Shown in pieces: positions 46,818-58,337 of a DNA stretch of 64,000 nt. Made by a program: the position numbers and the translations under genes. Positions within the stretch are counted from its first letter, which is position 1. Every line of letters starts with the position of its first letter. Source of the DNA: Petunia secreta (Eukaryota > Streptophyta > Magnoliopsida > Solanales > Solanaceae); assembly GCA_029990175.1 (NCBI GenBank), contig JARKIP010000053.1, positions 13,472,001 to 13,536,000 of the forward strand, in the 5' to 3' direction. Under the pieces are notes generated by a model. That model was not told the origin of the DNA and did not search any database. It worked only from the letters and a program-made list of their open reading frames with translations.

Positions 46818-49460
46818 TCAATTATCATTCTCATCAGAGCCTTCATCGGAGGAGTCTGGAGGGAGACCAAGTTCTTCACGAGCTAACCTCACGACTGGAA
46901 CAGCTTCTTCGAGCTCTGCAGCAACATCGACTCTGCGCTCGGACATTTCACGAAGTAAGTCGCGCCTTGATTCTGCCAGAATCAGCTCCCTCTTTTCATC
47001 GAAATTCTCCTCCATTGTGCGCCTCTGAGTGACCAAATCTTGTTGAAGGATCATATTTCCCTCCGATAAGGCGTTGACTTGAGCAACTAGATCCTCATTA
47101 TTGCCTTGAAGATCATAGAGCTCTTCGTTCAGATGAACGAGCTCTGATTCCTTATCTTTCAGCTCAGACTCCAATTTGGCACATCTGCACCCATGCTGGC
47201 TTTGGACTGCCCAAGCTGGTTGTTTAAAGCCTAAATTTGAGATTCCAACTCCGACTCACGAAGAGCATGAGCAGTAGCCTTTTTGGCTAAATCAGCCTCG
47301 AGCTCGGAATACTTCACCTTCAAAATCTTCAAATTATTGTGCCATCCATCACCAACTGAAGCAAGATGAGCAGCTCGTTCGTTCAAATGTACTATTTTTG
47401 CCTCGAGCTGCCGAATTCGATCAACTGTCTTAATGGCCATGATAGTATTCTAATATCGAAACAAAATGAAGTCAGCAGAAGGAAAAAACAAAGAGAATTA
47501 TATGATTGAAACAGTAAGAAAAGTTACCCGAAAAGAGCGGAAGGCAATCTGAGAAGGTAGACCCAAGTCGTCGTAACATTTCAGCCGAGCTTTCTCCATT
47601 CGGCCCCATTACCTTGAAGAGATAATCAACGAGATACCTTGGGAACCTAAGTAGATCTACCTCTCCGAGGACTGTAATCGTGACCGGCCTGGTATTCACT
47701 TCCCCATCAGCATCTGCCCTCTTGAGAGCGGCAAAGGAGGCAGCCTTCTCACATCGAGGAAAACAAACTATGGGCTCCTCATGATACACCACATAAAATG
47801 ACAAACCAGAACTCTTCGTATGCTTCGACTTCTTCGTTGCTACATGACAATCGAGAGGCAGTTTACCCTTCCTCGGATCCCTCTCTCTTGGCACCTGATC
47901 CAAAGGAACACCATCGGTGCCCTCATTTCAGGCTGATCTATTGGAATGATGGCACCCTCATTCCCCCCCAGAACCTGAAGTAACCTCGACCAAGCCCTCT
48001 GCTATCGGTGACAGAGGAAGCTGCTTCTCAACACCAAAGCTAGCTGAGTGAGTCCTACCGTATTCCTCAGCTGCTTTAAGTTGCTCAACCATTTTGAGCA
48101 TCACTTCTTTCCTTGGCCTCTTCGGCGCCTTAATGGCTGTTCGAAGCCAGATTCTTCATCTTCTTCCTCGGGAGTAAGACGAACAGGTGCACCCCCTTCG
48201 GCAGCCTTCGCCGCCTCTATTGTCAAGACAGCCCCTTTGACAATGCGTTCGATAGATTTGGGGGCAGCGGACGAACCAGCCTCGTGACCTTGTGAAGTAC
48301 CTTTAGCGAGGTACCTCGCCTTCATGTCGTGATAAGAAGTTTTCTTCTTCTTCTTCTTCGAGGGAGTTTTATTAACCTTCTCCCCCTCGACCTCTTCAAC
48401 ATCCTCCTCGATTGGATCCTCGATCGGCCCCGCACCAATACCAGTGATGCCTGTTAGAAATTGCTAGTTCGTTAATAAGAGGTAAAATTCAAGCAAAATT
48501 TACAAGAAGTGTACCATGATTCTTTGCTTTCACTTTCAAAAAAGCTGCTATCGGTTTCTGAGCTCTCGGGTCATTGGTGGTGTTGTCCAGAACACAAATG
48601 AGCCATTCGACGATATCGAGGACCAAGTAAAACAAAACCTTGTTGGCTGAAAACATGAAGTTAGTAAATATGATGCAGGGGAAAATCATGGCGTCGAGTG
48701 AGAATCGAACACTTACGAGTACGGTTCCATGTAACGGGGAGCGGATCAGTCCTCGGAGCAACGAGTTGATCCGTCGGGATGAAAATGAAACGTTGATCCC
48801 ATGCCCTAAGATCATCATCATTATTAGAAATCAAGGCCCGATTATGGAGATAATTCCGGCCTTGTAAACTCGAGGAAAATATGGATGGAGAATGTGTCTA
48901 AGAGTAACTTTTACTCCTACTTTTTTGCCAATCCACCGATACATGACAACCAACTGCCATACCATCGGAGAAATCTGCGAGATACAAACTCCGTACATAC
49001 GACAACATTCTTCAATTATTGGGTCGACTGGAAGAGTAAATCTTATCGTGAACAGATACATTAGAACGGCTGAATGACCGCCGTAGAGAGTGGTCAGAGT
49101 GGATCTCCTCGGGGGACACACCACGTCAATCACACCCTCCTTCTACCCACAATCTTCTCGAATCCTTAGTATCGATTCTTCAGTGATCGCACAAAATACT
49201 GAGTCCGCAGGAATATTCTTCTTCTTCCTCAGCTAGACATCTTTCTGAATACTCACTTTGCAATCGTCATCATAGCTAAATTTCCTTGGAAGAATTTCCG
49301 TGTAAAGCTTCTTAGGACCAAACCCTTTTGCCTTCCTTTTCCCCTTCTTCTTTTCTTCAAAAGGGCCAGTGGCAGATTGTGGCGGCGCTGCAGTGGCAAG
49401 AGTTGCATAGACGGCAACGTCAGTAATGGTCGCAGGCGTAGAAGTTTTGTCAGTCGCCAT
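46818..49460 (-). pseudogene. Antisense spliced gene of element 2 (homologue of element 1's)
   Basis: Minus-strand exons about 49460-48717, 48646-48515, 48450-47528 and 47449-46818, with GT-AG introns of 70, 64 and 78 bases. The start is MATDKTSTPATITDV. Exon 1 carries LTTLYGGHSAVLMYLFTIRF, QISPMVWQLVVMYRWIG, YFPRVYKAGIISI and ends in WNRT; the next exon opens with PNKV, exactly as in element 1 (WNNT then PNKV). Exon 2 ends in ...NHG, as element 1's ends in ...RHG, and both continue into a lysine tract. The C-terminal exons form a coiled coil (RIRQLEAKIVHLNERAAHL onward) ending DENDN. Frame changes lie near 48850, 48140 and 47950, and stops at about 49233, 49143 and 47230. Exon 1 is about 100 residues fuller than in element 1. 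Function unknown. Confidence 0.7.
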
Positions 49461-49656
49461 TATGTGAAAATATGGAGAGAACAAGATTTGAGATAAGATT
49501 TTGAGTTGTAAATCAGGAAATCAGCAATCACCAGCAAAGAAATCACAAAGAAACTCTGGAAACTTGAAGAAGATGAAGAAAAAGTTTGGAGGCACGCTTT
49601 TCAAGTTAAATTAATAAATGAAGTGATGATTGCCTCGGTAACTGGCGAAAACCGCC

Positions 49657-50243
49657 TGTCATACCCGATTTTAGACTCACCTCCAGGCGAGTCGGGTTTC
49701 GAATTTGACTGGATGAACTCGTTTGAGTTTAAATATTGGAGTCACCACCTAATATAATTTCTAAGGCGTATTAGGTCACCTAAGGTCTAAAGTCAAGTTA
49801 AATAAGACAACTAGTCCTTTTCAGAGATACTATATGGGTAAGAAGTCCAAATGACTCAGGGAAGAAGGTGTTAGGCACTTCCCCGAGTCCCACAAAAAGT
49901 GGTTACCGTCCGAGTCTTAATCTTGGGATATAAACAGTGTACATCGGACATACCAACTTGGAAGTTTATCATTTTAACTAAAGGTCTATCATGCTTACAC
50001 ACACATACAAATAACTTTAACATTCGACCTATGTTTAAGCCTAATCGCTTTTACGACCTCTAATGTCACAAGCCTAATCGTGAACAAGTGCTATCATACA
50101 AATGGGTGTTCAATCTTGACTTAAACACACAATTAACATATTTGGAAAAAGGACATTTACATAAATAGTCTATTTTGCATGTAAAATTCCGATTTTAGCA
50201 AAAGGACAAAAGGAATTTTGTTTTAAAACAAAATGTCAGCTCA
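49657..50243 (-). repeat. Ogre-like LTR, 3'-terminal fragment
   Basis: Matches 53294-53882 closely, from TGTCATACCC through ACAAAATGTC[A/G]GCTCA. Beyond that point this copy continues into an ORF and the other into more LTR, marking a deletion junction. Confidence 0.93.
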
Positions 50244-50776
50244 ATCTTGCCTCCTTTCTCGGGGAAAACCATGCTTCCAAGAAAAGCAATGATGAAAGCA
50301 TTGAATTCAGTCCATTCCCAATCTTGAGCTTCCCATGCCCCATTCCATTCGCGTCTAAGTGTCGGATCTCCAAACCAAGAGTGCAAGTATTCCAACGTGA
50401 CTTTTCCATCGGCCACTCCCTCGGAATATGGATCATAAGGGGCTCCCAGCAGTTCCATGAACTTCTTAGGCTCCACATCTCGAGGATAAATCATGGTTTC
50501 GGGCCTAGGCTCTAACCCTGCTAGTCCTCCAAATTCTTCCAACATCGGTGCCAACTCGAAACCATTGAAATGAAACACAACCCTTTTGTAGTCCAAGAAA
50601 TGCGTAGCAGCTTCAACCAAACCAGTCATGGCAGTGTAGTTTTTTAGAGCTACCAATTCTCCCAACATCTTTTAAACATGAGCTTTGCTGACAATGGCAA
50701 AGTCTTCCCGCCAAAGTCTGATCAAGTGAGGAGGCCGGGAGACGATCTCAAATTGGATAGTACCCTTTGCAGCCAT
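50240..50776 (-). pseudogene. DUF7745-like ORF, second copy, truncated
   Basis: Starts at ATG 50776 (MAAKGTIQFEIVSRPPHLIR). One stop follows before MLGELVALKNYTAM. The domain reads FNGFELAPMLEEFGGLAGLE and AFIIAFLGSMVFPEKGGKI, after which it runs into LTR sequence. DUF7745 proteins are frequent in plant genomes and associated with retrotransposons; their role is unknown. Position after an LTR and primer site matches the 'ORF1' of Ogre elements. It is clearly diverged from the neighbouring copy. Confidence 0.65.
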
Positions 50777-51127
50777 AGTCTGATAACAAAACAAGAAAAG
50801 GTAAAAACCAAAACATCCTTATAGTTTTGATCATGCTTAAACGGACAATCAATGCTTTGTGCAAATATTTCTTCGAATCAATGCAGAGATGCAATTCGTC
50901 ACTTTTCGGGTTAAAAAACCCTTTTGACATTTGGCGTAGGTTTACTAATGGACTATTACGTGCCATGGACGTAGCCTTGCTAGGTTTGTCATTATGCAAA
51001 GGAAATGAATACGCATTTTGTTAGCCAATTATTCTCATTAATTCCCCAAAATTTAAAAATCAGTACATGATAACTTTGAAAAAGGTAAAGTACAAGAGAA
51101 AAAAAAGAAATGAAAAAGACACTTTGA

Positions 51128-52638
51128 CTAGGCAGCACGCTCCTTTTCCATCTTGTCCCACTTTGTTTCTCGTGTAATCTCCTTGACTTCTCCCATAGCC
51201 TTGGTCAAGTATCCTTTGGCAGCTACCAGGTGTAGGATGTCTACCTCTGCACACTCCGAGTTCCATTGCTCAAGTTTTGCTTCCAATGCCTCTATCTTTT
51301 CCTCTAGTTCTAATGGACGCTTCTTCCACACTTCGATCTCTTCTTTGTTTTCCTTATCCATCTCGACTCCCTTCAACATGAACTCTCGGTACCGAATTTG
51401 AGCCTCTGCCTCACGATCTCTTATGTTATTTCCACGATTTGGCCCCACTACCATATTTCCCTTTATACTAGAGCGTAACCAGCTTTTTTAGTTTGGTACG
51501 CATCCAGCGTGGTATCTATCAGGCGCTAGCGACGCTTCTCCCATAACTTGCCTTCCTTCCCATGACTTCCTAATGCTCTTGATCCTTGGAACAACATCTT
51601 CAGTGTAGTCAAACAGATAATCTTTCGTGTTCGGTATCAATGGTATGATTTGCTTCCTCCCTGCTTGCCTCATTACTCTTAGCGGTTGATAGGGTTAGAG
51701 GCCTCTTAACCCCACAAGTATCACAAAGGATGCTTTCTTAGAACTAATGATGAAATCTGATGAAGGAAACCAAGTGAACATCCACTTGATTGAGTCCTTC
51801 GTTATGTCTTCGAACAATTTTACCCACTTCTCTGTGCTGCTTGGCTATTTGAGTTTTGAAATCCCATACAGTTCCCCAATTAAGTAGTTGCAACCAGTTG
51901 GTTTAGACAATGCTTGTACACTTCTTGCTTTTCCTAAATTTTCTTTGAACCATGCTTGTAGTAAATAATTACACCTTTGGTAGTATCTCGCTCCTCTCTT
52001 GCAACACCCCAAAGCTCGATAAATGTCTGCTACTATCATAGGAACTATGCTATAATGATAACCATCAATTCCGTTGAACACTGCATCGGCAACCACGACA
52101 AGTCTTGAACATATTTCGTGACTTGAACTCTCGGGGAAAACCATCACTCCTAGGAAATCAATAGCAAATGCAAGTGGTCTAGCCCTCCTCCAATCACCAT
52201 AGGACTCGAACTCCTTCTTATGACTATCATACGCCCTCAAATGCCCAAACCGAGTGTAAAATAGAAAAAAGGGATATTCTTTTGTTGTAAAAATCCCACG
52301 TCCACACTTGCTACCATCCTTAACTTCTTACTAAACTCGTCAGCTGTAGGGACGCTAGGTGCTAGTATGCGACCCCCTTGCCAATGATGTTTTCCTAACC
52401 CCGAGTGTGACACAAATCCTCCTATTTCTTCCAACAAAGGTGTTAACTCGATGTCCTCAAACCTAAACACGTTCAGCTCTTCATCCCAAAACGACACTGA
52501 TGCTTCGATCATTTCCCTACACGGTTCCATTTCTAACAGTGAAACCAAATGACCCAAGTTTTGACGTACTTCGGTTTGCTCTTGCAGTGACAAGTTGCTC
52601 CGCCAATTGGTTAACAAAGGAGCTGCGCCCATAGTCAT
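51128..52638 (-). pseudogene. DUF7745-like ORF, first copy, frameshifted
   Basis: Starts MTMGAAPLLTNWRSNLSLQE, continues FRFEDIELTPLLEEIGGFV, shifts frame near 52240, then DWRRARPLAFAIDFLGVMVF, SIVPMIVADIYRALGCCKRG and NYLLQAWFKENLGKARSV. After further breaks (51845-51690) come RKQIIPLIPNTKDYLFDYTE and a C-terminal coiled coil (LELEEKIEALEAKLEQWNSE), stopping at 51128. The N-terminal half aligns by eye to the second copy (F.GFELAPMLEE / FEDIELTPLLEE and FLGxMVFPE). It lies about 650 bases downstream of the primer site. Confidence 0.7.
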
Positions 52639-53272
52639 TCCAAAGCGATGAAACTTTTGACTAATTATGACCTAAAAAGTAAAGAAGAAGTAAAGTTTAA
52701 AACCCTATCCCCTTTGAGAATAATTGAACAAATCAAAATGCATTTTCATTCTTGTCTCACTTTTTCTTTTCTTTTCTCTCAAACGCACATAATCATGTCC
52801 AAATGATCATTTGGGGTCGAAAAACCCGTTTAGGTGGTTTTGACAAGTTGAGAACTAGTCGCCTCACGGGGAGCCCCTCCTACGGCATGATGCATGCTCA
52901 TTACAATAGAAGAGTGGTGTGATTCTACACACGGTTCCCTAAGGCGGACGGCCAAGGAGTGGGATCATTTGAAATTATTGGTTGTACCACGGACCAACTA
53001 TATTCCAACATGTCCCTCTTAAAAGGTGTTTTGGTGGTGAAGCGACCGTGGGATCCACGTAATCGCGGTCTATGTGTGAAGTGTTGTTTCCCAGGAGTGG
53101 GGGAGTATGAGTGAAGTATGCAAGATGTCACGTAAATAATACAATAAATAAATAAAGTGGAAGAAAAACGAAAAAAAAAAAGAAACCAAGTTAGTACAAC
53201 AATAATAATAACGAATAATAAGATAATAATAAATGCAAAAAATAAAGACTCGTTGTGGTTAGGACTTTGATA

Positions 53273-53291
53273 TCCCCAGCGGAGTCGTCAT
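53273..53291 (-). other. Ogre-like primer-binding site
   Basis: On the minus strand, ATGACGACTCCGCTGGGGA starts just after the LTR end. It matches the TGGCGACTCCGCTGGGGA-type site of Ogre-related elements except at one base. Confidence 0.78.
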
Positions 53292-53293
53292 TC

Positions 53294-56200
53294 TGTCATA
53301 CCCAATTTTGGATTCAACTCGAGGCGAGTCGAGCTTCGGATTTGACTGGGTGAACTCGTTTGAGTTTAAATATTGGAGTCGCCACCTAATATAATTTCTA
53401 AGGCGTATTAGGTCACCTAAGGACTAAAGTCAAGTTAAATAACTATACTAGTCCTTTTCAGAGATTCTAAGTGGGTAAGAAGTCCAAATGATCAGGGAAG
53501 AAGGTGTTAGGCACTTCCCCGTGTCCCATAAAAAGTGGTTACCGTCGGAGTCTTAATCTTGGGATATAAACAGTGTATATTATCGTACATACCAACTTGG
53601 AAGTTTATCATTTTAACTAAAGGTATATCATGCTTACGCACACATACAAATAACTTTCACATTCGACCTATGTTTAAGTCTAATCGCGTTTACGACCTCT
53701 AATGTCACAAGCCTAATCGTGAACAAGTGTTATCATACAAATAAGTGTTCAATCTTGACTTACACACACAATTAACATATTTGGAAAAAGGACATTTACA
53801 TAAATAGTCTATTCTGCAAGTAAAATTCAGATTTTAGCAAAAGGACAAAAGGAATTTTGTTTTAAAACAAAATGTCGGCTCATTTAGGGTCGGCGTGACT
53901 CGTCATTAATTGTAGAGCCCTAACCTTAATGGCCTTTTTTGTGTAGGGGTCGGCTTTTGGAAATACATATAGGTAAGGAAGTTGTTTTTCAAAAAATAGA
54001 TTCACAGAAGCACATAAGAGCAAATAAGGGTTGTTGCACATAATAGTAGGTATATGTAAAATTCATACATGCAAATACATGATTTAAATGACAATTATAC
54101 TTTTAAAAATATAGTTTTAAAGCGTATAAACGGCCCCATTACTTTATACACCCCTATACACTATTAGATTAGTGTATAAGGGCATAAGTAGTGGTCAAAA
54201 TTGATTTATGCACATAAAGGGCCTGTTTTGAAAACGTTATTGGGCCCAGATCATTCATACAAAATAGGGGCAGATTCTATTCTTTCAAAAGCAGTTCAGT
54301 TTAAGCTCAAATAACACAAATAGCCCCTGTCAAGTGATTTTTAGATTAAAGCAGTGAGTTTTCTCAATATTTCGAACCTTAATGCAGTGTTCTCATTCAC
54401 AGGTCATGTAATTTTAAGAAATAGCATGCAACTGTCAGTTTCAATGTCAAATGATGCTTTGTAAGTCCTAAATGTCATGCCTTATAACACATATGAGTAA
54501 ATGGTTAAAGAATAAGCCCCTGGATGGCTATGCACATACTGTCAACCCCTGTTTTAATGTATACAGGCAGGAATCCTAGAATGTACATGAAATGAGACAG
54601 TCTCTAAGAGAAAGTCATAAAGCAGAGGTTCAATAGTACTTTAAACAATTCATTCAGTCATAGTTTTACCCAGGGAAGTAAGGAGCTTCTTCCCAGCTTT
54701 TAAATACACTAAAATGGGTGTAACTACAACCCAGTTACCTTGGTATAAGCTGTAGAAAAAAGGCCAGCAGGGGAAAACAGGGAAGGGGAAAGCATGGACC
54801 CAAAAAGAAAAAGATCTGTTAGGAGTAGGTGCAGTTAATGCACCTGTGCTATGCTTCATAGATGTGCAGACAAGTCATACCAGTGATTTAAAAGGAATAG
54901 GGATGGGGTAAGATCATGCTAAGGAAACACACACACACACAGAGGTACTAAGCAATAAGGAAAGCATTATGACTCTGATTGCAACTGGAAATCATTGATA
55001 AAAAGTGCAGACACTACTCAAGATACTCTAGAACCAGAGCATAGCATAATACATTAATCGTTTTAGTCAAGATATTATAAGAGTATGCTATACATATATG
55101 CAAAACGTAATTGGAAATCAGGGAAGAGAATGAATACCTTTAAGTACTGTGAGATTGAATGCAAACAGAAAAGAGGATATGCAAGAACCAGCACACAAGC
55201 TGTAAGCAACAGCCTCGAAAGAAACAAGCAAACAGAGAGGGTGGAATGCCAGAAAACTAACGCAGGTCTCTTTTTAAGTGTATCATTGTATTCCTGGATT
55301 ATTAGTGTCCAGAAACTTGTTTTCTAGTCGAGGAGGAGAAGAGTTTATATAGGCCTAGTCTAGGGTCTTTAAAAATTCAAATCTTGATGTAAAAGGTAAA
55401 ATTTTAAAGAAGGAAAGGGAAAATTATGTTATCAATCCGAGGGAATCAATTTCTCATGATCAAAGCCAGTTAGACAATCAAAAGGGCAGGGAAAAGTAAT
55501 CCTTCTAAGTTTAACAGATGTCCTTAGGTGGACTTGCCAAGAATAAATCAATCAAGCCCTTAGTTTTAGGGTAATCTTAATCCTAAACTAAACCGGATTT
55601 CCCCTTTTCACACTTAATCAGCCTAGGTTCAAGATTAATCCGTTAACAAGTTTAAACAATTTATCAGATTTCAAAAGATATTATACCAACTTCCAATTAT
55701 AGATTTCAGTAAAAGAGGATTCAACCAAATTACTTTCAAAGACCTAAAACATGTCAAATCAGATTGTTCATTTCAAATTCAAACATACCATTGTGTAGGA
55801 TCATGCATTCCAGTAAGATAAAAGGCTAGGCATGCGGTGCCAAACAAAAAGCAAAACATTCTTCAAGCAATCAAGAATTTCAAGCTTTAGTCATCACAGG
55901 AATACTCTAATATGCTAGTCGCGATTACATTAAACTCAGTACCAGTGTCCAAATTAGCATTACGAGCAGAAACTATCACTCACTAATTCTTAACCCTAAC
56001 TTATCAAGAGAACACAACAAAGCATGATAAAACATTGAACAAACTAGGCAAGTCTGGGTCTAAAGTCATGTAGGAACAGTTAAAACAAAAGGAAAATAGG
56101 GGGAGGGTGAAGAAGGGTACCAGTTAGGATTCGAATCGAGTCGGGTCAAATCGACCCGCTTCTAATTAGAGTTACAAGGAAGAGACTCACCCCTTCTTAG

Positions 56201-56961
56201 TGTCCATGTTATCCAAAAAAACGGAGCCCGCCGAAGGCATTTCCCGGCGGTGGCAGTTTAGTCAACAAGGGTTATGCTCTCCCTCGTCCAAACCCCATCG
56301 AAAGTGGACAAGTTATGTTGCGGACGACGAGGGGATTTCAATAACACCAGTTTCCCCAAATTTTGCCGGCTAATTTGGCCCGAAAGGCCATAGGCAGTGG
56401 TGGCGATTGAAATCGCCAAGAGAGGGGGGAGAGAGAGTCGGTGACAGGGGTGTGGGTGAAATGAAGTTGGGGAAAGGGTTTTGGGGTGTAGAAACAAAGG
56501 AAACTGAATTTGGGCCATTGGATCGTCTACGTGGACGATCAGGATCGATCCACGTAGGCGTTACGTGTAAAAAATTGTGTATGTGTGTGCCTTGTGTGTA
56601 TATATGTATATATGCGTATAAATAGTCTATAAATAGGTATAAAAGGTATAAAATGCTATAAAAAATTATAGAAAAAATAGGAAATTAATTTGAAAATGTT
56701 AGGAAGGCCAAAATGCATAAAAATTATAATTTTGAGGCTTAAAATAATTTTGAGTAATTTGTCAAAAATAGAAGCAATTGTAAAAGATTGTAAAAACGAC
56801 TATGGTTTGAGACAATGCTTTGAACAATAGCCTCAATTGCCAGACTATTATGAGAAGGAAATTTGAGAAGAATAGACGAGGTAGGAGTGTATTCACAAGC
56901 GTGTGTAAAATTCAAGAACGGTTGATTTTAAAAATATGAGGGACAAAATTGGGTGTCAACA
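53294..56961 (-). repeat. Ogre-like LTR, 3668 bp
   Basis: On the minus strand it begins TGTTGACACCCAATTTTGTC and ends GGGTATGACA. Very long LTRs typify Ogre-type elements. It has a primer site on its downstream side and a polypurine tract on its upstream side, which defines both ends precisely. Short internal frames (for example 56258-56518) carry no recognised domain. Confidence 0.88.
55343..55351 (-). promoter_or_regulatory. TATA box candidate in the Ogre-like LTR
   Basis: Minus-strand CCTATATAAACTC about 1.6 kb into the LTR, in an otherwise balanced stretch. No second line of evidence. Confidence 0.4.
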
Positions 56962-56978
56962 GCTGCCCCTCTTTTCCC
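56962..56978 (-). other. Ogre-like polypurine tract
   Basis: GGGAAAAGAGGGGCAGC on the minus strand abuts the LTR start and fixes the element's orientation. Confidence 0.85.
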
Positions 56979-57269
56979 AGGGATGAAGAAAGAGTCTTGG
57001 GGCAAAGACGTTGACAGTGCAGCCAATTTTTTCATGACGATAGAAGAGCCTATGACTTAAGAGGAATGTGGGACGTCAGGCTGAGATGTTTGCTTTGCTT
57101 GGGGTGTATTTTTTGCAATGAGAAATGTGTGTGCAACTTACTGTATATGTATAAAATGTACCTTACTGCCGGGCTGTATTGTCTTTCCAGGATTCTTGCA
57201 GTATGAAATTGTTTCTGCCATGCCATGATTGCGTGTCTTTTGCTGTCAAGTGTTTGATTCGACATTAGG

Positions 57270-57740
57270 TTGTATGCCTCCGTCGGTGCATTGGGTTGTG
57301 TACCCTCCGCAAAGAATAAAAATGACAAATCGGTATCGGGATTTGTACCCTCAACCGACGCCTTGGGCTGTGTACCCTCAGCTGATTTAAAGTGCAGATC
57401 GATATCGGGCTATATACCCTCAATCAACGTTTCGGGCTGTGTGCCCTCAGCAAATTTAAAAGATATATTGATATCGGGTTGTGTACCCTCAATCGACGCT
57501 TCGGGTTGTGTGCCTTAGCTAATTTAAATGACAAATCGATATCGGGCTGTGTACTCTCAATCGATGCTTCGGGTTGTGTGCCCTTAGCTAATTTAAATGA
57601 CAAATCGATATCGGGTTGTGTACCCTCAATCGACGCTTCGGGTTGTGTGCCCTCAGCTAATTTTAAAATTCAAATCGGTATCGGGCTGTGTACCCTCAAC
57701 CAATGCTTCGGGTTGTGTGCCCTCAGCTGTTGTAAATGAC
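57270..57740. repeat. Minisatellite in the 3' untranslated region, 68-71 bp unit
   Basis: About seven copies. ATCGGG recurs at 57335, 57404, 57473, 57541, 57609 and 57680 (spacings 69, 69, 68, 68, 71). Each unit holds two GGGYTGTGTRCCCTCA sub-motifs about 32 bases apart, so it is itself built from a half-unit. The array lies between integrase and the polypurine tract. Confidence 0.92.
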
Positions 57741-58337
57741 AAACTTTTTCGTTGAAGCACTTTTGTTGTGCCTTATTGATTTAGGTATCTTTTGTGCTTG
57801 CATCTAAAGAAAGATTGGTGAGTTGTACGGGGTGTTCGATTTGTGCATTCTTGGCTTGTTTCGCGTCCGTCGTCCACGAGTGCCGGGATCTTGGCCGAGC
57901 TGATAGGGATATGCATAAGATAGTATATAATCTAAATGATTTTGAAAACTTTTATAAGAAAGAAAATGAAATAGAATATTTTATCCCATTGAGTCACAAG
58001 TCGTGTTATGTAAAATCAAAGTTGTCGTCCTTTATGCTGTTCCAAATGAATTTTGAGGGCGCCGTCAAAATTCTGCCCCAGTTTGCATTTGAAATTTTTG
58101 AGAGGTCCTAAAAATTTCCGTCCCAGTGTCCACGATGTTTATCCTATGGGAATTTTTGAGAGTTCCCCAAAAATTCTGCCCAATGTTTGCTTTGCGGGGG
58201 AAAATAAAGTTTTTGTATTTATGCGATCGAACCCTAAATAGGTTGCCTACGTATCCCACTTGGGGAATCAGGTCGTGACGTAGTTCAGATTACATAATGC
58301 ATTGCAGAATGAAAGAGATCACTAATTGGTAAAATCC
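57741..58337. other. Ogre-like 3' untranslated region
   Basis: Non-coding stretch between minisatellite and integrase stop. Contains related copies of an AAATTTTTGAGAG-type segment (about 58090 and 58150), a smaller local repeat. Confidence 0.5.

Larger units (their letters stand above)
41774..49656 (+). mobile_element. Element 2: internally deleted Tat-lineage gypsy element, truncated
   Basis: A 5' LTR, a degenerate primer site, a gag start, RT fragments, integrase and an antisense spliced gene occur in the same order as in element 1. Compared with element 1, most of gag and all of protease, the RT palm and the second RNase H are missing at three separate junctions. The element has no 3' LTR. 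At 49656 its sequence stops and the terminus of an Ogre-like LTR begins. The LTR is longer (1215 vs 533 bp) and proteins differ at many residues, so it is a different family of the same lineage. Confidence 0.85.

Noticed and set aside
57270..57739. Forward frames encoding GCVPSANLND-type repeats
   Set aside because: They follow the minisatellite period and run opposite to the element's genes; there is no start context or continuation.
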